Assembly (NCBI GenBank): GCA_037043015.1 | Contig: CM073331.1 | Location: forward strand, 682,001-746,000 | Direction of reading: 5' to 3' | DNA: 64,000 bases | From: Bryum argenteum | Lineage: Eukaryota; Streptophyta; Bryopsida; Bryales; Bryaceae | Shown here: positions 35,516 through 47,317 of the stretch, piece after piece | How the letters are laid out: each line of letters opens with the position of its first letter | Position numbering within the stretch: position 1 is the first letter of the stretch | The notes under the pieces: model-generated | What the model was told of the DNA's origin: nothing | Databases searched by the model: none | What the model saw: the letters and a program-made list of their open reading frames with translations, nothing else | Made by a program: the position numbers and the translations under genes

Positions 35516-37576
35516 ATGGAAAATTTGATTAACAATCCCGGAAATATGGGTGAAAATAGTAGTGGGATAAACCATCAAGTCGGGCAAGAAAAAGCCTTAG
35601 TAGGTGACAACCAAGTTGATGTTAATGCCAACTTGCAAGGGCCAAATATTAAATCAGTCCATTTTAATACCGAGCCAGTAAGTGTAATAATACCAATAGA
35701 AAACAAATTGGGTTTAGATGGAATTCAAGAGCCGGAATCAGTCTTTTATCCAAATTTTGATCAAAACCAAGAACAAGTAGAAAGGGTGAATCTACCCCAC
35801 CTAGAAATGGGACATCAAAATCAAATAATTGAAAATAACGTAAGAATAAATGGGGAACAATTACAACAAATGGATGAGAGGGATCAAGTGGGTACTACAA
35901 TAAAACCAATTGGGAAAAGGAAGAAAAATAAGCCCAAACAATTAGGTATAATAGAAGGGTTGGAACAATATGATTTAATTCAAAATTTGAATAATTTGAA
36001 GGCTGATATTACTATAGCCCAATTGTTAGCAATAGCACCTTGGTGTAGATCTATTCTTAAATCTAAAATTGTGAGGCGAAGAGCAAAACAAATACAGGTG
36101 AATGAAGTATCAATTAGCCCAGACCCAGGAGCCCCTATGATTGATATAGAAATTGATGGTTTAATTATTACAGGTGTCCAAATAGATGGAGGTTCAAGCG
36201 TTAACTTAATGAACAACGAAACCATGGAAAATCTTAATTTGTCTGGATTACTACCTACCAAATTGGTTTTAAGAATGGCTGACCAAAGTCGAGTGAAGCC
36301 TTTGGGTATTTTATCAAAAGTTAAGACAAAAATATCGGGACTTGTGTTTTTCATAGACTTTATAGTATTCAAACCAAGTACAATTAATACTTCATACCCA
36401 ATATTGTTAGGGAGGCCATGGCTTTATCAAGCAAGGGTGACAGACGATTGGGGTAAAGGCATATTAAAGATACGTCAAGGGGATCAAAAGGTTAAGCTTG
36501 GGATGTATGCAAGTAGGTACCAGGGTGAAACCCAGTGGGAGTTACCAGGTACTACTAGCCAATCAGAGTCAATGACAGAGGATGAAACATATACGATTAG
36601 GGTGAGTAATACACCTAATATAGTAAATAATGTTAAGACACCTAAGAGAACTTTTAGAGAAGTAGCCCCTGGTGAATATAGTATAGAATACGAAGCTGAT
36701 GATGATTCAGATGAAGTCATTCAAACTTGGCTAGAAGCACCCGTGTACAACATAACATCCGAATGGGAGAATATAAGTTCAAGTGAAAATGAAAGAGTGA
36801 ATACTTCATCGGATAGTGTTCCAAATAGGGCTTATATCGAGAAGAGCCAATGTCAGAATATTAACGTGGGTTCTGGGGAGGAAGAAAAGAACATACAAGT
36901 ATATGCCGGTTTACCTAAGGACGAACTAGTTGGTTGGAAGCAATTTTTTAGGACTAACGCAAAAACTTTTGCGTGGTCTTATAAGGATTTAAGGGGCGTA
37001 CCACCAGAAATTTGCGAACACAAAATAGAACTTGAAGAGGGTGCTAAACCCTCAAAACAAAGACCACATAGGCTAAACCCGAAGTACTCACTAATGGTAA
37101 AGGAAGAAATAGAAAAATTAATTAATATAGGATTTATTTATCCTGCCCCATATAGCGAGTGGGTGAGTCCAATCGTGATTGTGCCTAAGAAAGATGGACG
37201 CATACGTATTTGCCAAGATTTCCGAAAACTTAATGCGGTTACGAAAAAGGACCACTTCCCACTTCCATTTACGGATGCTATCCTAGACAATGTAGCTGGA
37301 CATGAATGCTATTCGTTTCTGGATGGTTTTTCCGGGTACAACCAAATTCAAATTGCGAAGAAAGACCAAGATAAAACCGCTTTCGTGACAGATTTAGGAA
37401 TATTCGCATCCAAAGTTATGTTATTCGGTCTGTGTAATGGAGCAGCTACTTTTCAAAGGGTTGCTACATTAGCATTCCAAGAATATTTGAGGGATTTCAT
37501 GGAAGTCTTTTTGGATGATTTTTTGTGTTCGAAAGAAAAGAGAACATGCAAACCATTTGGAAAAATGTTTTGCTAA
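35516..37576 (+). pseudogene. Protease and N-terminal reverse transcriptase of the Ty3/gypsy element
   Basis: A 686-codon frame. The aspartic protease lies at about 36130-36430 with active site IDGGSSVN, the plant gypsy form with Gly where many have Thr. A long acidic linker follows. The reverse transcriptase begins at about 37040 with SPIVIVPKKDGRIRICQDFR and reaches FLDDF at about 37509-37523, where Phe replaces the usual Tyr of YLDDF. The frame then shifts; the enzyme continues in the next frame from 37515. Confidence 0.88.
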
Positions 37577-38852
37577 GTGTCACCAATTCGGAATATCGTT
37601 GAACGCTTCTAAATGCCAATTTGTAGTTCCATATGGGAAGCTACTAGGCCATATTGTAAGTAAGAAGGGTATAAGTACCGACCCGGACAAAGTGTCCAAA
37701 ATTGTTAAGTTACCAATCCCAAGCACAGTTACACAAGTAAGAGGATTTCTTGGACATGTGAGTTACTATAGGCGATTTATATTTTCTTATGCTAAGATAG
37801 CAGCCCCATTGAATATATTGTTAAAAAAACTTGTAGCGGGCGCACACCCAATTTGGACGTTAGAGTGTGATGAGGCATTTAAACTACTTAAAAATAAGCT
37901 AGTGACTGCCCCGATATTAGTATCTCCAAATTGGGAATTGCCATTCCATGTTTATGTTGACGCTAGCAATATAGCTATAGGCTGTGTGCTTAGCCAAAAG
38001 GATGAAAATAAGAGAGATCACCCTATATATTTTGCTAGTAGGCAATTAATCCCGGCGGAAAGAAATTATACGACTACAGAACGGGAAGCACTTGGTATGG
38101 TTTATGCCGTACAGAAATTTCGTCATTATTTACTCGGTTATAAATTCACAATTCATGTGGACCATGACGCGTTAAAATATTTAGTAAATAAACCACAATT
38201 AAGTGGCAGGTTGGCCCGATGGGTGTTATTGTTGCAAGAATTCCAATTTGAGGTGGTAGTTCGACCAGGCATATCTCATAGTAACGCAGACCATTTGTCA
38301 AGGTTAGAAAAACCTGACAAGTCGGATTTAGAGCCAATTGATGACGAAATACCCGATGCTCAACTATTTGAGGTTGATATAATAAATACCGAATATGCGG
38401 AAATTTTAAATTACCTTAAAACAAATGAATTTCCAAATTGGTTCCAACCCTTGCAAAAGAAGGCACTTATAAAGAAATGTAGGCCCTATACGCTAATAGG
38501 GGGGACGTTATACAAACAAGGCCATGATGGCATTTTGCGTCGCTGCATTTATCATAGTGAGGTACCCGCTATTTTGGAAGGGTGTCACTCTGATCCATGT
38601 GGGGGCCACTTCGCGGGAGAAGCTACAGCACGAAAAGCTCTTTTAGCAGGTTATTGGTGGCCGTCATTATTTAAGGATGCCCACGCATATGCAAGGCGTT
38701 GTGACCCTTGTCAACGTGTGGGTAAACCAACCCCTTCAACAGCAATGCCATTAAAGCCATTATTAGCCTTGGCACCGTTCGAAAAATGGGGAATTGATTT
38801 CGTGGGTCCTATAGCACCACCTACACGGCAAAGTCAGAACGTTACATACTAG
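37515..38852 (+). pseudogene. Reverse transcriptase C-terminus, RNase H and integrase N-terminus
   Basis: Continues the polymerase thumb (GFLGHVSYYRRFI), then RNase H with D/E/D residues in YVDAS, TTEREAL and VDHDAL (37950-38175). The integrase zinc domain has HSD...GGHF...CDPCQ (about 38585-38715), then the first catalytic Asp in WGIDFVGPI (about 38790). The frame ends at 38852. Two nearby indels around 38815-38865 displace the next segment. Confidence 0.88.
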
Positions 38853-39639
38853 TAGCAACAGTTACGCTACTAAGTGGGCAGAAGCAATACCAACTAGGCA
38901 CGATGATGCCCAAACAGTAGCCCGTTTTCTTCATGAGAATATAATTTCCCGCTTTGGTTGCCCTCAAGAACTTATTAGTGATAGGGGCACACATTTTCTA
39001 AATGAAACTATTCGTGAACTAACTGAAAAATTTCTCATCAAGCACCGCAAAACAACCCCTTATCATCCTAGAGCAAATGGTCAAACAGAAAAGACTAATG
39101 GGTTGTTGTGTAAAATTTTAACCAAAACAATAAGTGGAGCCGGGAATGATTGGGATGACAAATTATGGGCTGCATTGTGGGCATACCGCACAGCCTATAA
39201 GAGTACAACGGGATATACCCCCTTCCAATTGGTTTATGGGCAAGAGGCAATTTTGCCTATTGAATTTGAGATACCATCCTTACGAGTGGCTATAGAAAAT
39301 CGACTCGGAGAAACAGAAAGTCAAAAAAATAGATTAATTGAGTTGGAAGCCTTAGATGAAAAAAGACAAGATGCATACCTAAACACTTTAGCCATTCAAA
39401 ATAGGAGAAAGTCCTATTATGACAGCAAACTAGTACCTAAAACATTTAAGGAAGGAGACTTAGTATTGTTATATGATAGTCGTTTTTTCAAGTTTCCAGG
39501 CAAATTGAAAATCCATTGGTTGGGACCCTATAAGATAACAAATGTCAATCCTAATGGGTCAATACAATTGCAAGATTTTGAAGGTAAATTATTACCCACT
39601 AGAATTAATGGTTATAGGCTTAAGCCATACTTTATGTAG
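38830..39639 (+). pseudogene. Integrase core and C-terminus of the Ty3/gypsy element
   Basis: After the frame break, SDRGTHFLNE (second Asp) and PYHPRANGQTEKTN (Glu) complete the D,D-E core at about 38965-39100. The 178-codon frame at 39103-39639 carries the C-terminal part with LGPYKITNV (GPY/F motif, about 39517-39545), ending GYRLKPYF. No chromodomain follows. Integrase would insert the cDNA with the 5-bp duplication seen. Confidence 0.88.
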
Positions 39640-39654
39640 TGTTGTGGACACCAC

Positions 39655-39700
39655 TAATAAGAGAGGGGGTAGAGGGGAATGAAAGGAAATAAGAGAGAAA
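39655..39700 (+). other. Internal polypurine tract
   Basis: An almost pure A/G run begins about 15 bases after the pol stop (core GAGAGGGGGTAGAGGGGAAT). It resembles a plus-strand primer tract but lies 3.7 kb before the 3' LTR. The position directly upstream of the 3' LTR has only a short GTGGGG. Confidence 0.5.
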
Positions 39701-40548
39701 ACGAGCGAAAAATAAACAATTTGGAGTAATACTACAAGTAGTAAATAATAAATTAGCAATTAGTATAGAGTAGTTGTATTATATATTAATAAATAAATAA
39801 TAAGAATGTTTATGTGAGATAGAGAGAAAAGTAAGGGGGTTATTGCCGAGTGGTAAAAGAAATATTAAAAAAAAAAAAAAGATCTACTTGAGAAGTAACG
39901 AGTAAAAAAAACGACAAGAAGTGGCAAATCAAGTGGAATAAAAACCAACTCGGATAAAAGACTCTGTAATCATTATAAGGACTCCAAAATGCGATTTGGA
40001 AATGATGAGAGTGCGAGTTGGCGGTCAAGCAATTGAATCAGAACAACCAAATGGGAAAAGGCAAGAAGAAGGTTTGGTTGAGGTGATTGAGGAGTGAGAA
40101 AACTTCCAACTCGGGAAAGTGATTCAAGACGAGTGCTTGAGTCTGCAAGAAGAAGGAGTCCATCAAATCGTGAGGAAAAGAAACAAGTGAGAAAAAAAGT
40201 GTAAGGTAAGTTGTTGAAAAGTAGAGAGAGCAAATAGTGAAGTAAGCCAACCGAATTGGTGAGTCGTGAGCAAATTGAGAGTAGAAAGCGTATTACCAAT
40301 TTGTTTTTCTGAGTGAAAGAGTCTAGCCGAGCGATTTGGTGAGAGTAGCGAATTGAAAGAAAGTGAACAGAGCAAACAAGAGCAGTAGCGTCCAATTAGG
40401 GTTTTTGTTCGAGTCGTGTCGGAAATCCCAGTGGAGTTAAAGAGCAAATTCCAAGTCCAGGCAAGCAGAGGGGAGCAACACAATTAGGCAAGAAGTGCAG
40501 AGGCAAGACGAGCGACTTTGAGAGGAGCATTGCCGAGTTGTGTGAGGC
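39701..40548. other. Non-coding leader between pol and the 3' open frame
   Basis: Purine-rich DNA inside the retrotransposon with repeated GAATTGG, CGAGTTG and GAGTG words. No plus-strand frame of note; the minus-strand frames here are shadows. It may hold the promoter or splice acceptor for the downstream frame, which is inference. Confidence 0.4.
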
Positions 40549-43404
40549 GTGGTATTGCAGGTACAAATGGAGCTGAGTCACAAATCGGAGGAGCACGAGG
40601 ACGAAGGAGAAGCCGTAAGGGCCATCGAACCGGTGGAGAAGAAGCCTAGGTTGGGGGAGCAAATTAGCAACCCATTGGTGGTGCCAGAGGTGGATTATCA
40701 ACCAACTGGCCTGAAAAGGGAGTGCTGGGCCGAGCTAACGAGTGGTGAGTATGTGGGATGGGGAGAGAAGGCCAAGTTGCAAGCATTCATCAACCAAGTT
40801 GGAGTCCTACAGGAGACAGATCGAGCACTAGTTGAGGATTTCTTAATCAATTACCAAGCAGCGGAAAGGAAGAGCATGGTTCGAGGAGTATGGGTGGAGT
40901 TGACGGCAGCCACGATTAGCGAAGCATTGCAGCTACCAATGGGGGGAGTGTCACACGCAAGCTTACCCAAATTGAAGGCAGAAGAGCTCCACCAGTGTTT
41001 CAATGCAGGAGAAGCCCACGAGTCGAGAAACAAGAACAATTTGAAGCCCGAGTTCCGAAGTTGGGTGAGTTTTGTGCAGGAGTATCTGTTGCTGGAGCCC
41101 AACCCTGAAAGCTTCAACGAATCGGAGTTAACAGCAGTGGTGGCAATTCGTAATGGCAAGGTGATCAACTGGGCAAAGACAATGGCGAGGAAACTTCACA
41201 ACTCGATCAAGGAGGCTAAACGGAGTACATCAGCCGAATTGGTGGGAGCCCAGTACTTATTCGAGTTGATTCGGAGGCATTGCCCCACTCAGCTACCGGT
41301 TCTACAGCAGCCAAAGATTGATTCTGAAACAACCCCAAGTACTGCACCGTCAAGCATTCGATTCGGATACAAAAGAGAGTATTGGAGAAAGATTAGCCCG
41401 AATTGCTAAGGAGATGCAGGAGGAGGAGGTGACAGCCGAATTGGAGAAAATCAAGCGTGAGAAAGCTGAGTTGCAAGCAAAGTTGGACGAGTGCAATGCG
41501 GTTATGGAGGAAGATCTGAGCATACGATACGAATTGGAGATTAGCAACTCAAGCTTGAACAAGGAGTTGGAGCAGTTCAAAACAACAGAGGCCATATTGA
41601 AGTCTAACATCGGCAAATTGAAGGACGAATTGGAGGAGGTCAAATCAAGCTTGGCAGATAAAGGACGAGTAGTGGAGGAGCAGTGATACAAATAGCTGAA
41701 TTGACGAAGGAGGTGAAGCAACTGCGGTTGAGGGGCACCCTTGAAGCACCGGCAGTACAAGTAGAGGCAGGGACCAGTTCCAAATCGGAGGAGCCAAAAG
41801 CAGACTTGCAACTCGTTGTAAGTGAAAAGGCCAGCCCAAGCATGAGCAACAAGATGGATGAATTGGACGAGTTGTGGGAGTACTTGCCACCAGCCACGAG
41901 TTTGGAGCAGGCTTATGTGTGGGACAGGCAGATATTTTTCATGCAAAACGGTGTCACGCTACAGGAGTTTTTATCAAGACAACAGTTCTCCAAATTGTGG
42001 GAGAAGGCTTCGGCATTCAAAGCTCTCAATTTATTGGCTGAGATTGTTGGAAGGGGCGATTTGGTGGTGTGTGAGCCAGCAACAGCTTATGTCCTAGTTG
42101 GAGACTATGGAGCACGGTCGTTGCTCTACTACGCCAAATTGGAGGACGAATTGGCTAGCAGGAGGAAGAAGGCGGCTGGCTTTGCCGCCTTGCAACGAAG
42201 AACAGTTGGTGACCCATTGACTATTGGAGTTTTGGAGGCATTCAAGACGTGGGACAAGCCAGACATTCCGGCCAAGAAACTAATTGAGATTTGGAGGAAC
42301 AACGTGCGCATGTTACGAGACCTATTCGGAGTCCAGCAATGGGTGAGCACGTTGCTCAAGAACAACCAAGCTCGTATTACCAGGAACCAGCTCATAGATG
42401 TGCATCCAGCAGCCTATTTGTGGCATTTCCAACGAACAGCCGGACGATTAGGAGACAAACTGGGAGCCAACCGACTGGTGCGCATGCCAACCTTGAATGT
42501 CAACACTGAATTGGAGTTTGTGAGGCCACAATTGGGCGATACGTTGATGAATTTACAAGGAGACTTCACGAATTGGGTACAATGGGCACTACCAGCAGTA
42601 CATTCAAGCCCAGTCGCTGATGAGAGGTATCTCGGCAATTGGTCCAATTTGTTTGTGAATATGTCTAACGCACCATTTCCGAGTTGGGCAGCAATTGAGT
42701 GGATTGTGAAGGACCACCCGGAGGATTTGAGGCCACCACAACGCGACTTGGCTGTGACTGACCGACTTGAAGGTCATAGAAGAACTGAAGAGCCTCCCTA
42801 TTTGGTGGCAAACCATCCAGACTTTTGTAACTGCCCGAGACGATATCGTTGGAGAACAGATGCCGAATTGGACACAGTTTGGTACAATTGGCCGAAAATT
42901 CCAGGGAAGTATAACACGGTGAAAGGCTGTGTTGAGGCCTATACTCGTTTTTCAGTGATTCACAGGAAGCATAAAGATCCAGTGTGTTTTCGTGCTGCAA
43001 TCTTTGCAGCAGTTCTAGCCGAGTGGTGTCAAGAATTTCAGATCAAAGTTGATTATCGAGTAGGGGCGGCCTTCAGCACCGACATGGCTATCTTCATCAA
43101 GATCCAGTACCACTCGGCAAAACGTATACGAATGCTCGAGTTGATGGGGCTGACTCAATTCTTACATGGAGCACACAACGTGATAATTGGGGATGCGTCG
43201 GTCGTATTTGGAACGAGGAGAGGGCCAGTGCAGACATTTCAGAGGAACCAAAACGAGTTGGAGGCCCAAGTAGCAGCACGAGGAAGCCAGTTGGAGATCG
43301 AGGAAAACCAGCAAGCAACAACAATTGTTGTAGCAACGAAGAACAAGTGGTTTGTGTGTGTGGTGTTTGCAGGGATGCAAACAATTGGTTGTGGGGCTAT
43401 GTAG
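40549..43404 (+). pseudogene. Extra 3' open frame of the retrotransposon, about 940 aa, unknown function
   Basis: Three overlapping frames (40549-41409, 41318-41686, 41683-43404) read as one protein with two compensating shifts. The N-terminal part is globular, with VWVELTAATISEALQLPMGG resembling the Athila/Tat-type ORF family by general look only. The middle (about 41390-41680) is a strong coiled coil (EKIKREKAELQAKLDE...). The C-terminal 573 residues are Trp-rich and unrecognised. No clear membrane span or signal peptide supports an envelope protein. The last sense codon ATG and the stop TAG overlap the first bases of the 3' LTR. The position after pol matches the extra frame of Tat/Athila elements. 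Confidence 0.6.
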
Positions 43405-44844
43405 ACTAGTTGGAATTTCAATTTTATATCATTTTAGCTTCCAATTAGTAATTTTGTACCTCAGAAGTCAAGTAGTAAGTTCAGGATAAAACGAATAGTC
43501 AAAACTGTTAATTTGGATTACCGAATAGGAAAGGGATGAAATTCATGAAATTGCTAAATAGGATGAAGGAAGATCTGAAACGAGGGGGAAGAAATCGAAC
43601 AGGCAGTAACCGTTTCGGAAGAGGATCAAATAGGAAAAGGATGAGGAATTCCGGGCCCATTTGTTGAGTGTCGAATGTGGTCCCAGCCTTGATCGAGTCG
43701 GCTGTGTTTTGAATGTTGAGTATGAATGAATTGGAATTGCCTAATCGTGTGTGTGAAATTATGTGTGAGATTATGTATGTGTATGAATTAGTGAACGAAT
43801 TGTGTGTTTGAATCTGAGACTAAGTTGAATAATATGTGAGAAATATGGTGTGATCGTGATGGAGTATGCATGTGTGAATTGTCAAATCTGAATTGCCTGT
43901 GGAAAACCGAGTTGTATGAAATTTTACTGAGTATGAACAAATTGAAAGAACAGGATAATTTTGAGTTGTTGGGAGAGAAACGAATTGGAATAAGTAGTGA
44001 TTGAAAAGGATTACCTTGTGTATGATTGAGGGAATTAAGTACGAATTGTAAGATCCGATTGAGTAATAAAAATTGAATAGTATGAGTGTTAAACGAATAA
44101 AATACCGAGTTGATTTGTGGGAAGCTAATTTGTTAATGTCATTGTAGTATGATTGGAAGTAGAAGTGAAGTGTGTACGAGTGGTGTTGGAAACATGAGAG
44201 CAAATTGTAAGTTACGAGAAAAGTCTGAGTAAAGTGTATTGAATTGCAAGAATAAATTTCCGAGTAGTAGAAAGAGTTTGTAACAGAGATAAATCAAATC
44301 GGAAGAAGAAGCAATTAACCAGGGAAGACAAAGAGAAGTAAAGACCGAATTGGCAGAAGAGACCAGAGTTAAACGAATCGGATTATAATGCTGACAAGGG
44401 CCTGATATCAAATTGAAGCCGAGTTGGTGAAGAATGTAAAGTAGCTGATTGCGACACAATCAATTCTGGAGTAAAATAGCCGAGTGGGAGTAGAGAATCT
44501 GTTTATCTTGTGAACCAAGTAGAAGCAAAAAATCAAATTCACGAATCAGGAAAGATCATCCCAGTTGGAATTCTTTATAAAAATATTATCAAGTCGGGAA
44601 TAGTAAGAGTGGAGAGAAAATTGAATAAATGAGAGAAAGTAATTGAGGAAATAAAATAAAAGTAAAAATGAATTATCAAATGGGTAATAAATTACTTTCA
44701 TAACTTCCTAGCTTGTAAAAAGTGATAATCAATTAAAACTAAATCACAATTAGGACTTATAAAGCCTTATGTAACCTCCTTGGATCGAATCGAAAATACT
44801 AGGATAATTATAACAATTCGCAAGAATATCTAATTATCTCTACA
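43400..44844 (+). repeat. 3' LTR
   Basis: 1,445 bp, TGTAGACTAG to ATCTCTACA, nearly identical to 31558-33000. It is followed at once by GGAAC (44845-44849), the right target-site duplication, and by satellite sequence. Confidence 0.95.
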
Positions 44845-44849
44845 GGAAC

Positions 44850-46200
44850 TGTCAAAACAATCACTTAAGTTTTATTTCTGCCTCGATGCCATGACCCACT
44901 ATAATTCAAGGTCTCTAGTCTCATTCAAGAAATTGAAATTTAAGAAACTAAAATATGTCACCTCTCAAACTCACACACGATTACATGACTGCTCAGAGTT
45001 TTTGTACCTGCGTGCAATGAGAGTGCATTCTCTGACACAAGTGTCAGATTTCTCTCCTTGGAAACTGTCAAAACAATCTCTAAGGTTTTATTTGTGCCTA
45101 GATGCCATGACGCACTATAATTCAACGTCTCTAGTCTCATTCTTTAATTCGAATTTCGGAAAACTTAAATATGTCACCTCTCAAACTCACACACGATTAC
45201 ATGATTGCTTGGGGTTTTTGTTCGTCCGTGCGATGAGACCTCAGCCCCTTACTCAAGTGTCAGATTTCTCTCCGTGGAGACTATCAAAACAATCATTTGG
45301 GTTTTATTTGTGCCTAGATGCCATGACCCACTATAATTCAAGGTCTCTAGTCTTATTCTCTAAATTGAATTTTAAAAAACTAAAATATGTCACCTCTCAA
45401 ACTCACACACGATTACATGACGGCTCAGGGTTTTTTACCTGCGTGCAATGAGACTGCAGCCCCTGACACAAGTGTCGGATTTCTCTGCATGGAAACGGTC
45501 AAAATAATCACTTAGGTTTTATTTCTGCCTTAATACCATGATCCACTATAATTCAAGGTCTCTAGTCTCATTCTTGAAATTGAATTTAAGAAAACTTAAA
45601 TATGTCACCTCTCAAACTCACACACGATTACATGATCGCTCAGATTTTTTGTTCTGCGTGCGATGAGACCTCAGCCCTAACTCAAGTGTCAGGTATCTCT
45701 CCCTCGAAACTGTCAAAACAATCACTTGGGTTTTATTTCTGCCTCGATGCCATGACCCACTTTATAATTCAAGGTCTCTACTCTCTAGTCTCATTCTTAA
45801 AATTGAATTTCATAAAACTAAAATATGTCACCTCCCAAACTCTCAGACGATTACATGACCGCTCAGGGTTTTTGTACCTGCGTGCAATGAGACCGCAGCC
45901 CCTGACACAAGTGACAGATTTCTCTTCTTGGATACTGTCAATACAATCAGTTGGGGTTTATTTGTGCCTAGATGCCATGACCCACTGTAATTCATGGTCT
46001 CTAGTCTCATTCTTGAATTTGAATTTCAGAGGACTAAAATATGTCACCTCTCAAACTCAGACACGATTACATGATCGCTCGGGGTTTTTATACCTGCGTG
46101 CGATGAGACCTCCGCCCGTGACACAAGTGTCAGATTTTTCTCCCTCGAAACAGTCAAAACAATCTTTTAAGTTTTATTTCTGCCTAGATGCCTTGACCCA
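44850..46200. repeat. Satellite array, third block
   Basis: About six further monomers of the 216-217-bp satellite, continuous with the block left of the retrotransposon. The array ends near 46200 in GATGCC(T)TGACCCACGACCC. The same ending occurs at about 59665-59690 before the second mosaic, so satellite edge and mosaic were duplicated together. Confidence 0.92.
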
Positions 46201-46259
46201 CGACCCTGCCCCTCATAATTGTGCCCTTCCTGAGGAATTATGCTTTTTAAATAGAATTG

Positions 46260-46927
46260 TTGTCATTCCATCACAAGTGTGGGTTGTCTCTCGACATTCT
46301 TAGGTGTGGGTGGTGCGACCACTCTCAACAAAGAGGTGTGGGTGGTGCCACCATCTGAAATCGACGATGAAGTTTTAGGAAGCTCCCTTGTTGACGATGA
46401 GACGATGACGACGACGACGAAGGAGTCTGGGGCCAGTCTCACCCTTCCAATGTACGGACCTCCAGCGACTACTTGCAGAGCCGAAACAAGCTCCAAGCCA
46501 AATTGGAGAGTGACTTTCTGTTGGGTGTGGAGAATCAGCTCCAGAACGAGGGTATTCCGAAGGGAGAGGACGGCGACCCCAACAGCTGGTTACAAATCGT
46601 AAGCAACTTGGCTTTGCAAGCTGCAAACTATGTGAAACCTAACACGGGTAAAGGCGGTGGCATGGACCCGTCTGAGTACGTGAAGGTGATGTTTATAGCA
46701 TCTGGGAAGTGTGCAGACAGTACACTTGTCAAGGGTATCGTCTGTCACAAGAATGTGCAGCACAGACGAATGACGTCCAAGTTTAAGAACCCAGGCTTCT
46801 ATTGCTCGGCGGCGCTCTTGAGTACAACCAACGCTCGCAGAATCAGTTGTCTTCGTTGACTGGGTTGCCGCAGCAGGAGATTGATTACCTTACAGCGACA
46901 GTAGCACGAATCGATGCTGCTCATAGA
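46260..46927 (+). pseudogene. FAB1: FAB1/PIKfyve N-terminal (Cpn60/TCP1-like) fragment, mosaic 1
   Basis: FAB1 makes PI(3,5)P2 on endosome and vacuole membranes. This piece matches the region before and in the Cpn60/TCP1-like domain: an Asp-rich stretch, then NSWLQIVSNLALQAANYVKP, GGGMDPSEYVKV and KNVQHRRMTSKFKNP. The open part is 46473-46859. A frame break follows where the second copy (60195-60416) reads on to GGALEY and QQEIDYLTA. It stops abruptly after the residues RIDAAH, at 46927, joined to antisense KH sequence. No intron interrupts it. It cannot make a working kinase. Confidence 0.85.
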
Positions 46928-47317
46928 CTACTCCGGGTACCGCATATGCAATCTTAATTTTAGCACCGGAGTATTGCCGCAACGTTTTGATTAAGCTTCC
47001 TCCTTTGCCTATGACGCTCCATATCTTCGGTGCCGGACATAAAATGCGAAGCACCACATCGTCAGGCAACGGGGAGTCCGTCGCCATTATTGGAGGCAAT
47101 TGTAAGTCTCAAGGTACGAAATGTCCTCCCCCTCCTCATTCTCGGCTGCTGTAACTGCCTGCTTGCTTTCGTCGCTTCTGGTGCCGCCGGTTACGGTCCG
47201 CTAAGTCTCCTTCGTACAGCGGATGCGGCCGCTTCCCATTGTAACCTCGATCCATTTTCAAATTGCCTCTTGCAAATTGTATCTTAGAAGCTCATGAAGC
47301 CGCAAAAACGCCTCCCA
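46928..47317 (-). pseudogene. Antisense copy of the 5' part of the KH gene, mosaic 1
   Basis: On the minus strand this is a diverged copy of about 18128-18519: the end of the leader, the start codon and the first KH domain (LRILCPAPKIWSVIGKGG visible, with Trp replacing Gly). The open frame at 46890-47099 is this fragment. It begins at the FAB1 junction (AGACTACTCCGGG) and ends at CGCCTCCCA (47311-47317), the spot where the parent's 5'-UTR intron acceptor lies. A broken fragment, not a gene. Confidence 0.9.

Larger units (their letters stand above)
31558..44844 (+). mobile_element. Ty3/gypsy LTR retrotransposon, 13.3 kb, Tat/Athila-like, inserted in the satellite
   Basis: Two LTRs of 1,443 and 1,445 bp, a primer site complementary to tRNA-Asp, then gag, protease, reverse transcriptase, RNase H and integrase in Ty3/gypsy order, then a 3.7-kb region with extra open frames before the 3' LTR. 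Flanked by GGAAC duplications. By eye the LTRs differ at about two substitutions and three short indels, so insertion was recent, yet the coding region is broken in at least six places. No chromodomain follows the integrase. The extra 3' frame, LTR size and tRNA-Asp primer fit the Tat/Athila side of plant Ty3/gypsy elements; a reverse-transcriptase tree would settle the lineage. Confidence 0.95.

Noticed and set aside
40549..43404. Envelope-like protein, which would make the element retrovirus-like
   Set aside because: No clear signal peptide or membrane-spanning segment was seen; the protein has a coiled coil and soluble character.
46279..46602. 107-aa plus-strand frame as a separate gene
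   Set aside because: It is the FAB1 N-part fragment partly read in a shifted frame.
46890..47099. KH-domain open frame on the minus strand as a gene
   Set aside because: It is a fragment of the gene at 18191-21827 with a substituted conserved Gly, cut at both ends by mosaic junctions.
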